Shown piece after piece: positions 35,452 through 44,403 of a DNA stretch of 64,000 nt. The stretch comes from Caldilineaceae bacterium. Its GTDB lineage: Bacteria > Chloroflexota > Anaerolineae > Caldilineales > Caldilineaceae. The stretch spans positions 1 through 64,000 of the forward strand of contig JAPKMW010000003.1 of NCBI GenBank assembly GCA_026645575.1. The letters are read 5' to 3'. Each line of letters opens with the position of its first letter. Position 1 is the stretch's first letter. The notes under the pieces were generated by a model, which was not told the DNA's origin, searched no databases, and saw only the letters and a list, made by a program, of their open reading frames with translations. A program made the position numbers and the translations under genes.

Positions 35452-36246
35452 ATGAAACCATCGATTCTCATTCTCCACGCTGCCGGCACCAATCGTGATG
35501 CTGAAGCGGCACGCGCCTGTGAACTGGCCGGCGGCGCACCGGAAATTATCCATATGAACCAATTGCGCCAGGGCCAGCGGCGCTTACACGATTATCAAAT
35601 GCTTCTGCTCCCCGGCGGCTTCTCCTATGGCGATGCCCTGGGCGCCGGCGCCCGTATGGCACTGGATATGCAGGTCTTCTTTTACGATCAACTGCAAAGC
35701 TTTGTCGAAAGTGGCAACCTTGTCCTCGGCATCTGCAACGGCTTCCAAGTCCTCGTCAAAGCCGGCCTATTGCCGGGTAAAACAAGTACGCAACACGCAA
35801 CACGAATCACGAATCACGAATCACGCACCGTCACCCTCACCGAAAATGGCTCCGGTCACTTTGAATGTCGCTGGGTGCATCTGGCGGCCAACCGGCAGGC
35901 GCGCGCCGGCTTCCTGGCTGCCATTGACGAGTTGATCTTCTGCCCCATTGCCCACGGCGAGGGCAATTTACAGGTGCAAGATGCCGCTACCCTCACTGCG
36001 TTGGAAACTAACAATTTGGTAGCCTTTCGCTATGTAGACGCCGCCGGTCAGCCGGTTTGTGAGCGCTACCCATTCAACCCGAACGGCTCCGTGGCCGATA
36101 TTGCCGGGTTGTGCAACGCCCAGGGCAATGTCGTCGGCCTCATGCCACACCCGGAAGATCACCTCTTGCCGATCCAGAACCCGCTTGGTGGTCAGGGCCG
36201 GTTGGGTAGCCAGCTTTTTACAGCCATGATCAGCACGTTGACATAA
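35452..36246 (+). CDS. purQ: FGAM synthase glutaminase subunit
   Basis: 264 residues, class I glutamine amidotransferase that supplies ammonia to PurL. The nucleophile is Cys95 in GICNGFQVL; the His/Glu pair is His233/Glu235 in MPHPEDH. The segment at about 113-127 ([15 protein letters not shown]) is encoded by repeated ACGCAACACG/AATCACGA words and is probably an insertion into a surface loop. I chose ATG 35452 ([12 protein letters not shown]); the longer frame from 35395 reads through the same kind of word repeat in the purL-purQ gap. Confidence 0.9.
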   Translation: MKPSILILHAAGTNRDAEAARACELAGGAPEIIHMNQLRQGQRRLHDYQMLLLPGGFSYGDALGAGARMALDMQVFFYDQLQSFVESGNLVLGICNGFQVLVKAGLLPGKTSTQHATRITNHESRTVTLTENGSGHFECRWVHLAANRQARAGFLAAIDELIFCPIAHGEGNLQVQDAATLTALETNNLVAFRYVDAAGQPVCERYPFNPNGSVADIAGLCNAQGNVVGLMPHPEDHLLPIQNPLGGQGRLGSQLFTAMISTLT

Positions 36247-36257
36247 TCGAATAGACA

Positions 36258-36306
36258 TTGAACGCGCAATGGACGGCTCCGGCGGAGCCGTCCATTGCGC
36301 GTTCAA
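36258..36306. terminator. Perfect hairpin after purQ
   Basis: 23-bp arms (TTGAACGCGCAATGGACGG...) and exact complement with a 3-base loop, just after the purQ stop. Very stable; likely terminates the purLQ transcript. Confidence 0.75.
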
Positions 36307-36322
36307 AACTAAGTTTGTCATT

Positions 36323-36362
36323 CCCTCCTTCAGTTTTTATTGACCACTGGGGAGGGTTTTTC
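36323..36362 (+). terminator. Weak terminator
   Basis: CCCTCC ... GGAGGG followed by a T-run (TTTTTC). The loop is long, so this may only assist the hairpin before it. Confidence 0.45.
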
Positions 36363-36370
36363 TTATAGCG

Positions 36371-36454
36371 TAGAACTTACGTAAGACGGATGTGCCGCCA
36401 ACCAGGCCTGTCAGGTTTCCAAAAACTGACAGGTCTGGTGCTGCGTAAGTCCTA
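36371..36454. mobile_element. 80-bp TA-flanked MITE, family GRAMTTACGYA (copy 2)
   Basis: Element 36373-36452 begins GAACTTACGTAAGACGGATG and ends TGCGTAAGTCC, with TA on both sides. The interior hairpin (CCTGTCAG / CTGACAGG) differs from that of the copy at 29802, though length and ends are the same. Confidence 0.8.
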
Positions 36455-36477
36455 TATCACTAGAAACTTGAGGGCTT

Positions 36478-37770
36478 ATGGAAGAAGTGAGTTTTGGCGT
36501 AATCTTTTTGTGGATGGCACTTATTCTCCTGGTAGCGCGGATGACGCTGCTGATCGAGCGGTGGGGCCAGCCGCCGGTGTTGGGCGAGTTGCTGGCCGGT
36601 GTCGTGTTGGGTAACCTGGCATTGGTGGGAATTCATTGGCTTGAACCGATCCGCGAAAACCACATTATCGAATTTCTGGCCGAGCTGGGCGTTGTGATTT
36701 TGCTCTTTCAAGTGGGGGTGGAATCGCACATTAGCGAGATGCGTCGGGTGGGGGTGCGCGCTTTTCTGGTGGCTTGTGTGGGGGTGGTCGTTCCCTTTAT
36801 TGTCGGCACTTATCTGGTGGGGCCGTGGTTGTTGCCTGGTCTCAGCTTTAACGCCTATCTGTTCCTCGGCGCCACCTTGACAGCCACCTCGGTCGGCATT
36901 ACAGCGCGTGTCTTTCAAGATCTGAAGATGCTCCGGTCGGCGGAAGCACAGATTGTGCTGGGCGCCGCCGTGATCGACGATGTGCTGGGGTTGATTATCC
37001 TGGCCGTCGTATCGGCCATTGTCACTTCCGGTAGCTTTAGCTTTATGGATGTGGGCTGGATCACCATGAAGGCGGTGGCCTTTCTGGTCGGCGCCATTTT
37101 TATCGGTCAATGGTTGGCGCCGATCTTTGGTCGGTTGCTTTCGCACATCAACACTGGCAAAGGGATGAAGTTGACGCTGGCACTCTGTTTTGGCTTGAGT
37201 TGCGCCTACCTTGCGGAAGCAATTGGGTTAGCGCCGATTGTAGGCGCCTTTGCTGCCGGTTTGGTCTTGGATCCGGTTCACTTCCGCCATTTCAATGACC
37301 CGGAGGTGGTGGACGACATTCGGGCCGAGTTGACACCAGTGCAAGAACCAACCAAGACACGCTTGCTGGCCGTCATTGACCGCCATGCTGATCGCCATGT
37401 TACCGACATTCTGGAACCAATCGGCAACTTTCTAGTGCCGATCTTCTTTGTGCTGACAGGGATGAGTGTCCGGTTGGATGCACTCTTTGATCTCAGGATT
37501 TTAGGCATTGCTTTGGCCATTACCATCGTCGCCTTTTTGGGCAAAGTCGTGGCCGGCGCGGTGGCCGGCAATGTCAACAAATGGATGGTTGGCTGGGGTA
37601 TGGTGCCGCGCGGCGAAGTGGGCTTGATCTTTGCCGCCACTGGTCAGCGCCTTGGTATTGTCACGGATGAAGTCTTTGGTATTATTATTATTGTCGTGAT
37701 TCTCAGCACCCTGTTGACACCGCCGATCCTGACCTATGTTGTGCGCCGCACTGGTGCAGCAGCAATTTAA
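36478..37770 (+). CDS. Cation/proton antiporter (CPA2, Kef/NhaP-type)
   Basis: 430 residues with about 12 hydrophobic helices. The glycine-rich third helix (GELLAGVVLGNLAL), ELGVVILLFQVGVES, and the discontinuous helix TATSVGITARVFQDL followed by VIDDVLGL (two adjacent Asp) are CPA2 hallmarks. It exchanges Na+ or K+ for protons across the cytoplasmic membrane. No RCK domain follows, so it is not a full Kef channel. A short ORF after the MITE lacks an RBS; the ATG 36478 is the first sensible one. Confidence 0.88.
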   Translation: MEEVSFGVIFLWMALILLVARMTLLIERWGQPPVLGELLAGVVLGNLALVGIHWLEPIRENHIIEFLAELGVVILLFQVGVESHISEMRRVGVRAFLVACVGVVVPFIVGTYLVGPWLLPGLSFNAYLFLGATLTATSVGITARVFQDLKMLRSAEAQIVLGAAVIDDVLGLIILAVVSAIVTSGSFSFMDVGWITMKAVAFLVGAIFIGQWLAPIFGRLLSHINTGKGMKLTLALCFGLSCAYLAEAIGLAPIVGAFAAGLVLDPVHFRHFNDPEVVDDIRAELTPVQEPTKTRLLAVIDRHADRHVTDILEPIGNFLVPIFFVLTGMSVRLDALFDLRILGIALAITIVAFLGKVVAGAVAGNVNKWMVGWGMVPRGEVGLIFAATGQRLGIVTDEVFGIIIIVVILSTLLTPPILTYVVRRTGAAAI

Positions 37771-37841
37771 GAGATAAAGAGATACAGAGATTGAGAGATT
37801 GCGGGTAGAGTATCTAAATCTCTGTATCTCTCAATCTCTCC
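37770..37841. repeat. Word-type palindrome (GAGATACAGAGATTG family)
   Basis: Left arm AGAGATAAAGAGATACAGAG, right arm AAATCTCTGTATCTCTCAAT, same words as 24077-24139. The left arm begins at the last base of the antiporter stop codon. Confidence 0.8.
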
Positions 37842-37882
37842 TTTGCACAAGCATTTTACTTGGTAGTCCTTATTAATTAGCC

Positions 37883-38545
37883 ATGACGACCGAACCTTTC
37901 CCGCTTGCCACCTTTCTGGCCCAGTTGCAGCGTGTCGCCCTAATTGCGCGCCTGCCGGACAACCTACCGGTGCAAGAGTTGATCGAGATTGGCGATGCGT
38001 TGTTGGCCGCGCCGCTCTTTGTAGCCGAAGTGGCGGCGGCGCAGGCGGATGGACTGGCCGCCATTGCTGAGTTTCGGCGGCGCTATGGGGAGCATTTGTT
38101 GGTAGGCGCGGTCGTCGCAACTTTGCCCCAAGTGCAAGCAGCGCTGACAGCCGGCGCGCACTTCTTTGCCCTGCCCCAGCTCGACGCCAAGGTGTTGCGC
38201 TTTGCGCGCGAAGCGCAACTGTTCTGTCTACCCCAGGTTCAGACGCCAGTAGAAGCGCGTTTGGCCCATTTAGAAGGTTGCCCGACGGTTGCCGTTGCTG
38301 CGCCGGCGTTGGTAGCCGTTCCGGCAGAGCAATGGCCGGCGACACTTCCCCTGATCGCCACCGGGGTTGAGGATGGCGCCACCGCAACGACTTGTCGCCG
38401 GGCGGGAGCGGTGGCGATTCGTCTACAAGACGCGCTCTTTCCAGGAACAACGTGGTCGCATGCCGCCGTGATCACAGCAGCACGCCAGTGGCGACGCAAT
38501 TGGGAGGGGCGGGGAAACACAACAACGGATTTGGGAAGGAACTGA
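37883..38545 (+). CDS. KDPG/KHG aldolase-like (beta/alpha)8 protein, catalytic Lys not seen
   Basis: 220 residues with the outline of 2-keto-3-deoxy-phosphogluconate aldolase: VALIARLPDN (usual 'vipVir'), GDALLAAPLF, LLVGAVVATLPQVQAALTAGA and HFFALPQLD (usual 'fxvSP'). The Schiff-base lysine expected in a 'KfFPA' motif is not evident: that region reads VAVAAPALVAVPAEQW, with no lysine. It may be a non-catalytic or altered family member. Alternative: a distant aldolase with the lysine elsewhere (KVLRF). Confidence 0.6.
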   Translation: MTTEPFPLATFLAQLQRVALIARLPDNLPVQELIEIGDALLAAPLFVAEVAAAQADGLAAIAEFRRRYGEHLLVGAVVATLPQVQAALTAGAHFFALPQLDAKVLRFAREAQLFCLPQVQTPVEARLAHLEGCPTVAVAAPALVAVPAEQWPATLPLIATGVEDGATATTCRRAGAVAIRLQDALFPGTTWSHAAVITAARQWRRNWEGRGNTTTDLGRN

Positions 38546-38709
38546 TTTATCCCTGCAAACCAAGTTCACTAATGAACTTTCAAAAACAGAACCGATAGTG
38601 AATCGAATTTTGCGCAGTTGCAAACCGCACCTACGATTACCGGATCTGATCATAAAGATTCATCAGTCGCCCGAAATCCGTTACCACCCAAATCCGCTGT
38701 AGTGTTCCC

Positions 38710-39144
38710 TCAAAACAACAGTACCCATAGCCGCGGCCCCAGAATGGCAACCGCCACGCCAATGCTCCCTAGCACAGCAATGACCAGGGCGCCGGCAGCG
38801 GCATCTTTGGCGATTTTGGCAAGGGGGTGATAGTGGGGCGCGACCAGATCGACCGTTGCTTCGACCGCCGTGTTCACCGCTTCCAATGCCAGGATCAGAC
38901 CAAAGGTCAAGGCCAGCAGCGCCCATTCGATAGCGGTAATCGCCAGCCACCAGCCAATGAGGGTAACGACCGCAACGGCGGTCAACTCGATCCAGGCATT
39001 GGGTTGAGTGGTCAGCGTGTGCCAAACGCCGCTGAGGGCCGCCTTGAAGCTAAACCAGCGACCGGCAAGAAAGTGGCGGTCGCGACCAGTGAGTGCGGCC
39101 AGCTTGTCCCTATCGGTTTGTGGTGGATGGCGTTTAGGCGTCAT
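38710..39144 (-). CDS. dgkA: Diacylglycerol/undecaprenol kinase
   Basis: 144 residues, typical DgkA size. Three membrane helices; the catalytic signature is EAVNTAVEATVDLV...AKIAKDAAAGALVI, which holds the conserved glutamates, Asn and Lys-Asp. It phosphorylates diacylglycerol or undecaprenol. Its start lies within the 3' end of ybeY (11-bp overlap), so it is coupled to that gene; ybeY-dgkA is a common order in bacteria. Confidence 0.88.
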   Translation of the reverse strand: MTPKRHPPQTDRDKLAALTGRDRHFLAGRWFSFKAALSGVWHTLTTQPNAWIELTAVAVVTLIGWWLAITAIEWALLALTFGLILALEAVNTAVEATVDLVAPHYHPLAKIAKDAAAGALVIAVLGSIGVAVAILGPRLWVLLF

Positions 39145-39643
39145 AGGTGCGGTGAGTCAGGTGGGCGTCGCCAAAGGGGGCCAGGAGCGTGCTTTGCAGC
39201 GCCCACATGGCAGCTTCCTCTTCGGGGGTGGCGTGGTCGTAGCCAAGCAAGTGCAGCACGCCATGCACCGTCAGCAAACGCAGTTCGGCGGCAACGCTGT
39301 TTTGATAGTGGGTAGCCTGGCGGGTGGCATAGGGATAGGCAATAATGACATCACCCAGGTAATTTGCTAGTTCGGCGGCTAACGCCGGCGGCAGATCGGC
39401 CAGTTCCGGGGCGTCGTCGGCCGCTTCCTGGGCAGCAAAACTCAAGACATCAGTCGGCGCATCGACGCCGCGATAATCGCGATTGAGTGTTTGCACGGCA
39501 ACATCATCGGTGACAACCAGGGTCAGTTCGGCAGTTGGACGCCCAGCTTGTGCAAGCAGGTGGGTAATTACCGTGCGTAGATTGTCTTGATCAACGCATT
39601 CAGCAAAGGCTTCATCAACTTGAATCACTATTGCTTCATTCAA
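39134..39643 (-). CDS. ybeY: Endoribonuclease YbeY
   Basis: 169 residues. The zinc signature H-G-V-x-H-L-x-G-Y-D-H is present with His127, His131 and His137, and the upstream RDYRGVDAPTDVLSF is also conserved. YbeY is needed for 16S rRNA 3'-end processing and ribosome quality control. The ATG overlaps the stop of the 7TM-HD gene by 4 bases (ATGA). Confidence 0.9.
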   Translation of the reverse strand: MNEAIVIQVDEAFAECVDQDNLRTVITHLLAQAGRPTAELTLVVTDDVAVQTLNRDYRGVDAPTDVLSFAAQEAADDAPELADLPPALAAELANYLGDVIIAYPYATRQATHYQNSVAAELRLLTVHGVLHLLGYDHATPEEEAAMWALQSTLLAPFGDAHLTHRTYDA

Positions 39644-41898
39644 CTGATCACTTCCATTTCTTCCACCCCACCAAGCGTTTCTTTACTCCGTTCGCGATGG
39701 TTGCCATTGGTCGGTTCGAGCCAGATGTGACCGTTGCTCCCATTAGTGACGTTAGTGATCACTCGCGTTTCCACGGTCATCGGCAGGAGATCTGTCTTGG
39801 GTTTAGCTTCGCTGGTGGCATGAACAGGCTCCGGGTAGGTGACGCGCGGATGATGCACCCCTTGCAAAACCTGAATGAAAACTTCGCGAATCGTTTGCAG
39901 ATCTTTAAAGGTGAGATCACACTGGTTGAGGACGCCATCGGCTACGCGGCCATCGATCAGCTTGTTAATAAACTTCTCCAACTCTTCCCGCGTACCGGGC
40001 CGCATGGCGCGCACGGCAGCCTCACAGCTATCGGCCAGGAGCAAAATAGCCGTCTCCTTCGAGCGCGGGTGGGGGCCGGGGTAGCGGAAACTCTCCGGAT
40101 CGACGATGGCGCCGTCGCCGGCCTGGCGTTGGGCCTGCGTGTAAAAATATTGGGTTAATGAACGCCCGTGATGCTCACGAATAAAATCCTGAATGCGCGG
40201 GGGCAGGCGATATTTCTGCGCCAGGTCAATGCCATCGGTGACATGGCTGATGATGATCTGGGCGCTGGTCAACGGGTCGAGCTTTTCATGGGGCGATGAG
40301 TTGTCGGCAATATTTTCGGTAAAGAAATAGGGGCGTACTGTCTTGCCGATGTCATGGTAATAGGCGCCGACACGCGCCAGCAAAGCATCGGCGCCAATCG
40401 CCGCCGCTGCGCGTTCGGCCAGGTTGCTGACCACAATGGTATGGTGATAGGTGCCAGGCGCCTTGAGCAGCAACTGGCGGAGCAGGGGCTGGGTGGGACG
40501 ACTTAACTCGTTCAATTGCAGACTGGTGGTCAAATTGAAGAGATTGCCCAGAATAAAGTAGCTGATCAAGGCAATGCTGGCTGCCAGACCGCCATTCAAC
40601 ACCAGCGCCAGAAAGAGGGGTAGACTCTGCGTCAACCAGTCCCCACTGCTTATCTCAACAAAGGTTGGATTAAAAGCGGTAAAGATCAACAAATTGCTCA
40701 AGGCAACCGCCAATCCGGCCCACAAAAAGGAGCTTAGCCCTTCGGCCCGCCCCAGTACAATCGCCCCGACCAGCGCACCCAAGCTGACATAAGTGACCAA
40801 AATAAAATTGTTGTTGCTAAAATAGTGAACCAGGAGCGCCGCACCAATTGTCATGACCAGCGACACCCGCAAATCAATCAGCACAGCCACCAACATGCTC
40901 ATGGCCGCCAGTGGGTAGAGATAGGGCAGCCAGTCATGGGGAATCACCATCAACTTCGCCGCCAACATCCAGAGGACAAAGATCACCGCCAACGCCGAGA
41001 GTTCCTGAAAGTTCTGCAAAGTGCTGGGGCGCAACCGGTAAAGGGCGCTGATCACGACGGTGAGCAACAGTGCGCTGATGATCACGGCACGCATCAGTAG
41101 CCACCAATCCCAAGCCGGCTGTAACAAACCAACCTGCTGCAATGCTTCCACTTGTTCGGCGTTGGCAACATCGCCGGCGCGGATAATCTTCTCCCCCCGT
41201 TCCAGGGTTTGTTGCTGTACAGCCACCGCCGCCCGCGCCTGATTGCGCGCCTCTTCGGTGCGCTCTTCATTCAAGATGCTGTTGGGGCGAATCAAGCCGC
41301 GCACCAAGTCGGCCACCACCTCGCTGGCCGTTTCATTGACATTGGAATCGATCACGGATGGGACACGGCGGCGCACGACCGTCAAATTGTTTTCCCGAAT
41401 TTCATCGCGCATGACCCGATCCAGGGTGAGGGGCGTTTCGGTGACAACGGTTTGCCAATCTTCTGTCGATAGCGCCTGGATACGGTAGGCGGCATCGGGT
41501 TCCAGTGCCAGTTCACTAATCGCCAACAGATAATCGACTTGGAGTTCCGGCGACGCGTGCGAATCATTGCGAATGGCGGTCATGAAAGTCAGAATTTCGC
41601 GCGCGCGATTAAATTGTTGTCGCCGCACCCGTCCCTCGGCGCTGTCATACTGTTCCGGGACAACCTGCGCCGCCCGTTCGCGCGCCTGTTCAGTCAGCAC
41701 ATCGCTGGCATAGATGATGCGCGACGGCGACGTAATGTCGGTGGACGCGACTTGGCCGACTTTAAGCTGAGCTTGCTTGTTCGAGGGGAATTGCCAGGAG
41801 AGCAGGCTGATCATGAAGATGCTGACCGAGCCAATCATGGTGAACAGCAGGGAACGATTGAGCCAACGGTCTGAGATCGGGAAACGGGTGGCAGCCAT
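39640..41898 (-). CDS. 7TM-HD phosphodiesterase (PgpH-like)
   Basis: About 752 residues: a single N-terminal helix, an extracytoplasmic 7TMR-HDED region (~45-270), about seven further helices, then a cytosolic HD domain (TYHHTIVVSNLAERAAAAIG, YYHDIGKTVRPYFFTEN with the metal His-Asp). PgpH-type proteins degrade cyclic di-AMP. It is the first gene of the operon with ybeY and dgkA, a common arrangement (with phoH usually near). I start at ATG 41898, four bases after AAAGGATCCT. The last ~60 residues (Asn/Gly/Glu-rich) are a disordered tail. Confidence 0.85.
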   Translation of the reverse strand: MAATRFPISDRWLNRSLLFTMIGSVSIFMISLLSWQFPSNKQAQLKVGQVASTDITSPSRIIYASDVLTEQARERAAQVVPEQYDSAEGRVRRQQFNRAREILTFMTAIRNDSHASPELQVDYLLAISELALEPDAAYRIQALSTEDWQTVVTETPLTLDRVMRDEIRENNLTVVRRRVPSVIDSNVNETASEVVADLVRGLIRPNSILNEERTEEARNQARAAVAVQQQTLERGEKIIRAGDVANAEQVEALQQVGLLQPAWDWWLLMRAVIISALLLTVVISALYRLRPSTLQNFQELSALAVIFVLWMLAAKLMVIPHDWLPYLYPLAAMSMLVAVLIDLRVSLVMTIGAALLVHYFSNNNFILVTYVSLGALVGAIVLGRAEGLSSFLWAGLAVALSNLLIFTAFNPTFVEISSGDWLTQSLPLFLALVLNGGLAASIALISYFILGNLFNLTTSLQLNELSRPTQPLLRQLLLKAPGTYHHTIVVSNLAERAAAAIGADALLARVGAYYHDIGKTVRPYFFTENIADNSSPHEKLDPLTSAQIIISHVTDGIDLAQKYRLPPRIQDFIREHHGRSLTQYFYTQAQRQAGDGAIVDPESFRYPGPHPRSKETAILLLADSCEAAVRAMRPGTREELEKFINKLIDGRVADGVLNQCDLTFKDLQTIREVFIQVLQGVHHPRVTYPEPVHATSEAKPKTDLLPMTVETRVITNVTNGSNGHIWLEPTNGNHRERSKETLGGVEEMEVIS

Positions 41899-41921
41899 AG
41901 GATCCTTTCGCAAAGCAGAAA

Positions 41922-41990
41922 GAATAACAAATACCTAATACCTACTATCCAATTGACAATGGCGGTATTAAGTATTAGGTATTTGTTATT
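41922..41990. repeat. Word-type palindrome (AATACCTAATACCTA family)
   Basis: Left arm AATAACAAATACCTAATACC, right arm GGTATTAAGTATTAGGTATT. It ends four bases before the YqeY-like gene's stop. A related hairpin is at 63629-63699. Confidence 0.75.
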
Positions 41991-41993
41991 GAA

Positions 41994-42461
41994 TCAGCTA
42001 CTCAGTAAACGCCGAGCAACCTGGTTGACTGCTTTGCCGTCAGCCAACCCTTTCGTTCGTTCCATGGCGGCAGCCATCACCTTCCCCAATTCGCGTTGGG
42101 AGGTGGCGCCGGTTTCGGCAATGACCGCGCGCACAATTTCCTCGATCTGTTCTTCCCCCATCTGCACCGGCAGATATTGTTCCAACACTGCGACTTCGGC
42201 CAATTCGCCGGCGGCTTTGTCAGCAGCGCCCAGGCGCTCATATTCAGCCGCAGTATCACGGCGCTGTTTGACCTCTTTACGAATGGCAGCAATCACCTGC
42301 GCTTCGGAAAGATCATGGTTGCTGCCGGCGGAAGCCAAGAGGGTCAAGGCGGTCTTCACCGAACGCAGCGCCAACTTGGCGACCTCATTGCGCTCTAACA
42401 TGGCGCGCTTGAGGTCAGCGTTGATCCGCTCTGGTAAACTGCTTGGGGCTTGAGTACTCAT
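41994..42461 (-). CDS. GatB/YqeY domain protein
   Basis: 155 residues, the normal size of YqeY. Opening (LPERINADLKRAMLERNEVAKLALRSV) and ending (GKVMAAAMERTKGLADGKAVNQVARRLL) are typical, with the same tRNA-binding fold as the GatB C-terminus. Its function is not well known; it may act in tRNA amidation. ATG at 42461 fits the family; the frame extends to 42611 through the palindrome, which is not family sequence. Confidence 0.85.
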   Translation of the reverse strand: MSTQAPSSLPERINADLKRAMLERNEVAKLALRSVKTALTLLASAGSNHDLSEAQVIAAIRKEVKQRRDTAAEYERLGAADKAAGELAEVAVLEQYLPVQMGEEQIEEIVRAVIAETGATSQRELGKVMAAAMERTKGLADGKAVNQVARRLLSS

Positions 42462-42492
42462 AGTTACACTCGCTTTTTCTATGTTAACGTTA

Positions 42493-42549
42493 GTGATGCG
42501 TGATGCGTGCGCTGAACCTGTCGAAGCGCACACATCACGCATCACATCA
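42493..42549. repeat. Word-type palindrome (GTGATGCGTGATGCG family)
   Basis: Left arm GTGATGCGTGATGCGTGCGC, right arm AGCGCACACATCACGCATCA, with GAACCTGTCGAAG in the loop. It spans the stop of the TVP38-type gene (42547) and the leader of the YqeY-like gene. Confidence 0.7.
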
Positions 42550-43284
42550 TGGTTGCATCTGTTCATCGCGGATCTTGGCGCGATAGAGATAACGTTGAAC
42601 TTGTTGCTCAAACCAGACCGTCAAGGGGTGCTGGTAGCGCAGGAAAACGACAATGAGCGCGGCTAGGGCTACAATCAGGATGGTGAATTGCCACCAGGAA
42701 AGGGTGACAGCACCCGCGCCCACCGCTGCCGCGACAAAGACGCTGGGCAGCCGAATACAAAAGGTGATGCCGGCAATCAAAGCAAACGAGACGCGTGAGA
42801 GACCCGCCAGATGATAGGGCAGATCACCCGTCGGCCCCAGCAAGAGAACGCACCAAAGCAGGGGGCTATCGCTGTGGGTCACCTGTTCCCATTTGCTCAA
42901 GCGACTGGCGCCGACCAGCCGTTGCACCAACGGCCGGCCATAGATGCGCGCCAGTTTCATCGCGCTCATGGCGCCCAGAAAGAGGCCCAATGCCGCCCAA
43001 AGGCCACCCCAGAACGGGCCATACAAAAAACCGGCTGCGGCTTGAATAATATAGCCGGGAATCGGCGCCACGATGATCTGCAGGGCATTGAGCAAGATCA
43101 ACGCCAGCGGCCCCCACCAGCCCAGGTGATCAACAAAGGCTTGCAACTGTTGCTGATCATTGATCGATTGCCAGAGGAGCCGGAGTTCCGTCATGAGTGG
43201 CTCGTTCTGCCACACCAGCCACCCAATAAGCAATAGTCCTAACGCCAGCAAACCAATCAACCAACGCTGCAACGATTGTCGCAA
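42547..43284 (-). CDS. TVP38/TMEM64-type membrane protein (DedA/SNARE-associated)
   Basis: About 245 residues with six or so helices. The SNARE-associated core is clear: LQIIVAPIPGYIIQAAAGFLYG, then GAMSAMKLARIYGRPLVQR, with the Pro/Gly pattern APIPG and a G-rich second repeat (GDLPYHLAGLSRVSF). Family members are thought to act as lipid scramblases. TTG at 43284 follows GGGAGG by six bases and is the best start; the frame extends upstream to a GTG at 43374. Confidence 0.8.
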   Translation of the reverse strand: MRQSLQRWLIGLLALGLLLIGWLVWQNEPLMTELRLLWQSINDQQQLQAFVDHLGWWGPLALILLNALQIIVAPIPGYIIQAAAGFLYGPFWGGLWAALGLFLGAMSAMKLARIYGRPLVQRLVGASRLSKWEQVTHSDSPLLWCVLLLGPTGDLPYHLAGLSRVSFALIAGITFCIRLPSVFVAAAVGAGAVTLSWWQFTILIVALAALIVVFLRYQHPLTVWFEQQVQRYLYRAKIRDEQMQP

Positions 43285-43484
43285 ATCGTACCTCCCGGCT
43301 ACAATAGCTGTCGTACCCAACAAAGCCACACGTACACCAAAGTGATCAACAGTTTCGGCAAATGGCTGGGCCACTTTAAGACCAAATCCATTCGCTAATT
43401 ATACTATCACTTGGCGTTGTGTCAATAGAGTTTACTTGTCAGAACACTGTATTTTTTTCCCAAGCAGCCTTACAGGAGAAAACA

Positions 43485-44276
43485 ATGATGACAACCACGG
43501 TTACATATCAGGATATTCTGGTCGAGCGACCAGCAGAACGGGTCGGCTTGGTGCGGCTCAACCGGCCCCAAGCGCTCAATGCGCTGCGCGGCCAATTGAT
43601 GGAAGAGTTGGTGACGGTCCTCCGCCAATTCGACGCTGACCCGACGATTGGGGTCATGGTGATTACCGGCAACGACCGCGCCTTTTCCGCCGGCGCTGAC
43701 ATCACCGAGATGGCCCACGCCACCACCACCGAAATGCTCAACCGCGGGATGATCGAGCGCTGGCAACTGCTGCGCCGCCTGCGCAAGCCCTTGATCGCTG
43801 CCGTCAGCGGTCACTGTTTGGGGGGCGGTTGTGAATTGGCCATGCTCTGTGACATGATTGTCGCCTCCGAGACGGCCAAGTTTGGACAGCCGGAGATCAA
43901 CATTGGCGTTATTCCCGGCGCCGGTGGCACCCAACGGTTGACCCGCGCCGTGGGCAAGTCGCTGGCGATGGAGGTGATCTTGAATGACCGGCGCTTAACA
44001 GCGGAAGAAGCGTTGCGCAGTGGGTTGGTCAGTCGAGTCGTACCGGTAGCAAACTATCTGGACGAAGCGATCACCCTGGCGACGCAGATTGCCGCCCGTG
44101 CGCCGCTGGCCGTGCAACTGGGCAAGGAGGCGATCAATCGCGCCTATGAACTAAGCCTGACCGAAGCCGCGGCCTATGAGGAAAAGCTCTTCTACATTCT
44201 CTTCGCCAGTGAAGATCAGAAGGAAGGGATGCGGGCCTTTGTCGAGAAGCGTGCGCCACAGTGGCAGGGCAAGTAA
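43485..44276 (+). CDS. Enoyl-CoA hydratase/isomerase
   Basis: 263 residues of the crotonase fold. The two catalytic glutamates are in place: Glu117 ([11 protein letters not shown]) and Glu137 ([18 protein letters not shown]). The oxyanion-hole region SAGADITEM is present as well. It hydrates 2-enoyl-CoA in fatty acid oxidation or a related pathway. Start chosen at ATG 43485 after ACAGGAG. The next palindrome begins within two bases of its stop. Confidence 0.9.
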   Translation: MMTTTVTYQDILVERPAERVGLVRLNRPQALNALRGQLMEELVTVLRQFDADPTIGVMVITGNDRAFSAGADITEMAHATTTEMLNRGMIERWQLLRRLRKPLIAAVSGHCLGGGCELAMLCDMIVASETAKFGQPEINIGVIPGAGGTQRLTRAVGKSLAMEVILNDRRLTAEEALRSGLVSRVVPVANYLDEAITLATQIAARAPLAVQLGKEAINRAYELSLTEAAAYEEKLFYILFASEDQKEGMRAFVEKRAPQWQGK

Positions 44277-44277
44277 A

Positions 44278-44403
44278 AGTCCGTAGTCCAAAGTCCGCAG
44301 TCCAAAGTCTGTAGTTACATAATGGGTCACAAAATTAAGGTTACCCAATTCAGGACTACGGACGACCTGACTTTGGACTACGGACTTTGGACTGCGGACT
44401 CTG
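44278..44403. repeat. Large word-type palindrome (AGTCCGTAGTCCAAAGTCC family)
   Basis: Left arm (44278-44315) repeats GTCCGTAGTCCAAAGTCCGC, the right arm (44352-44403) is its complement and includes extra words. It lies between two convergent genes and encodes the last residues and stop codon of the phosphodiesterase-like gene (ESAVQSP and TAG). Confidence 0.8.
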
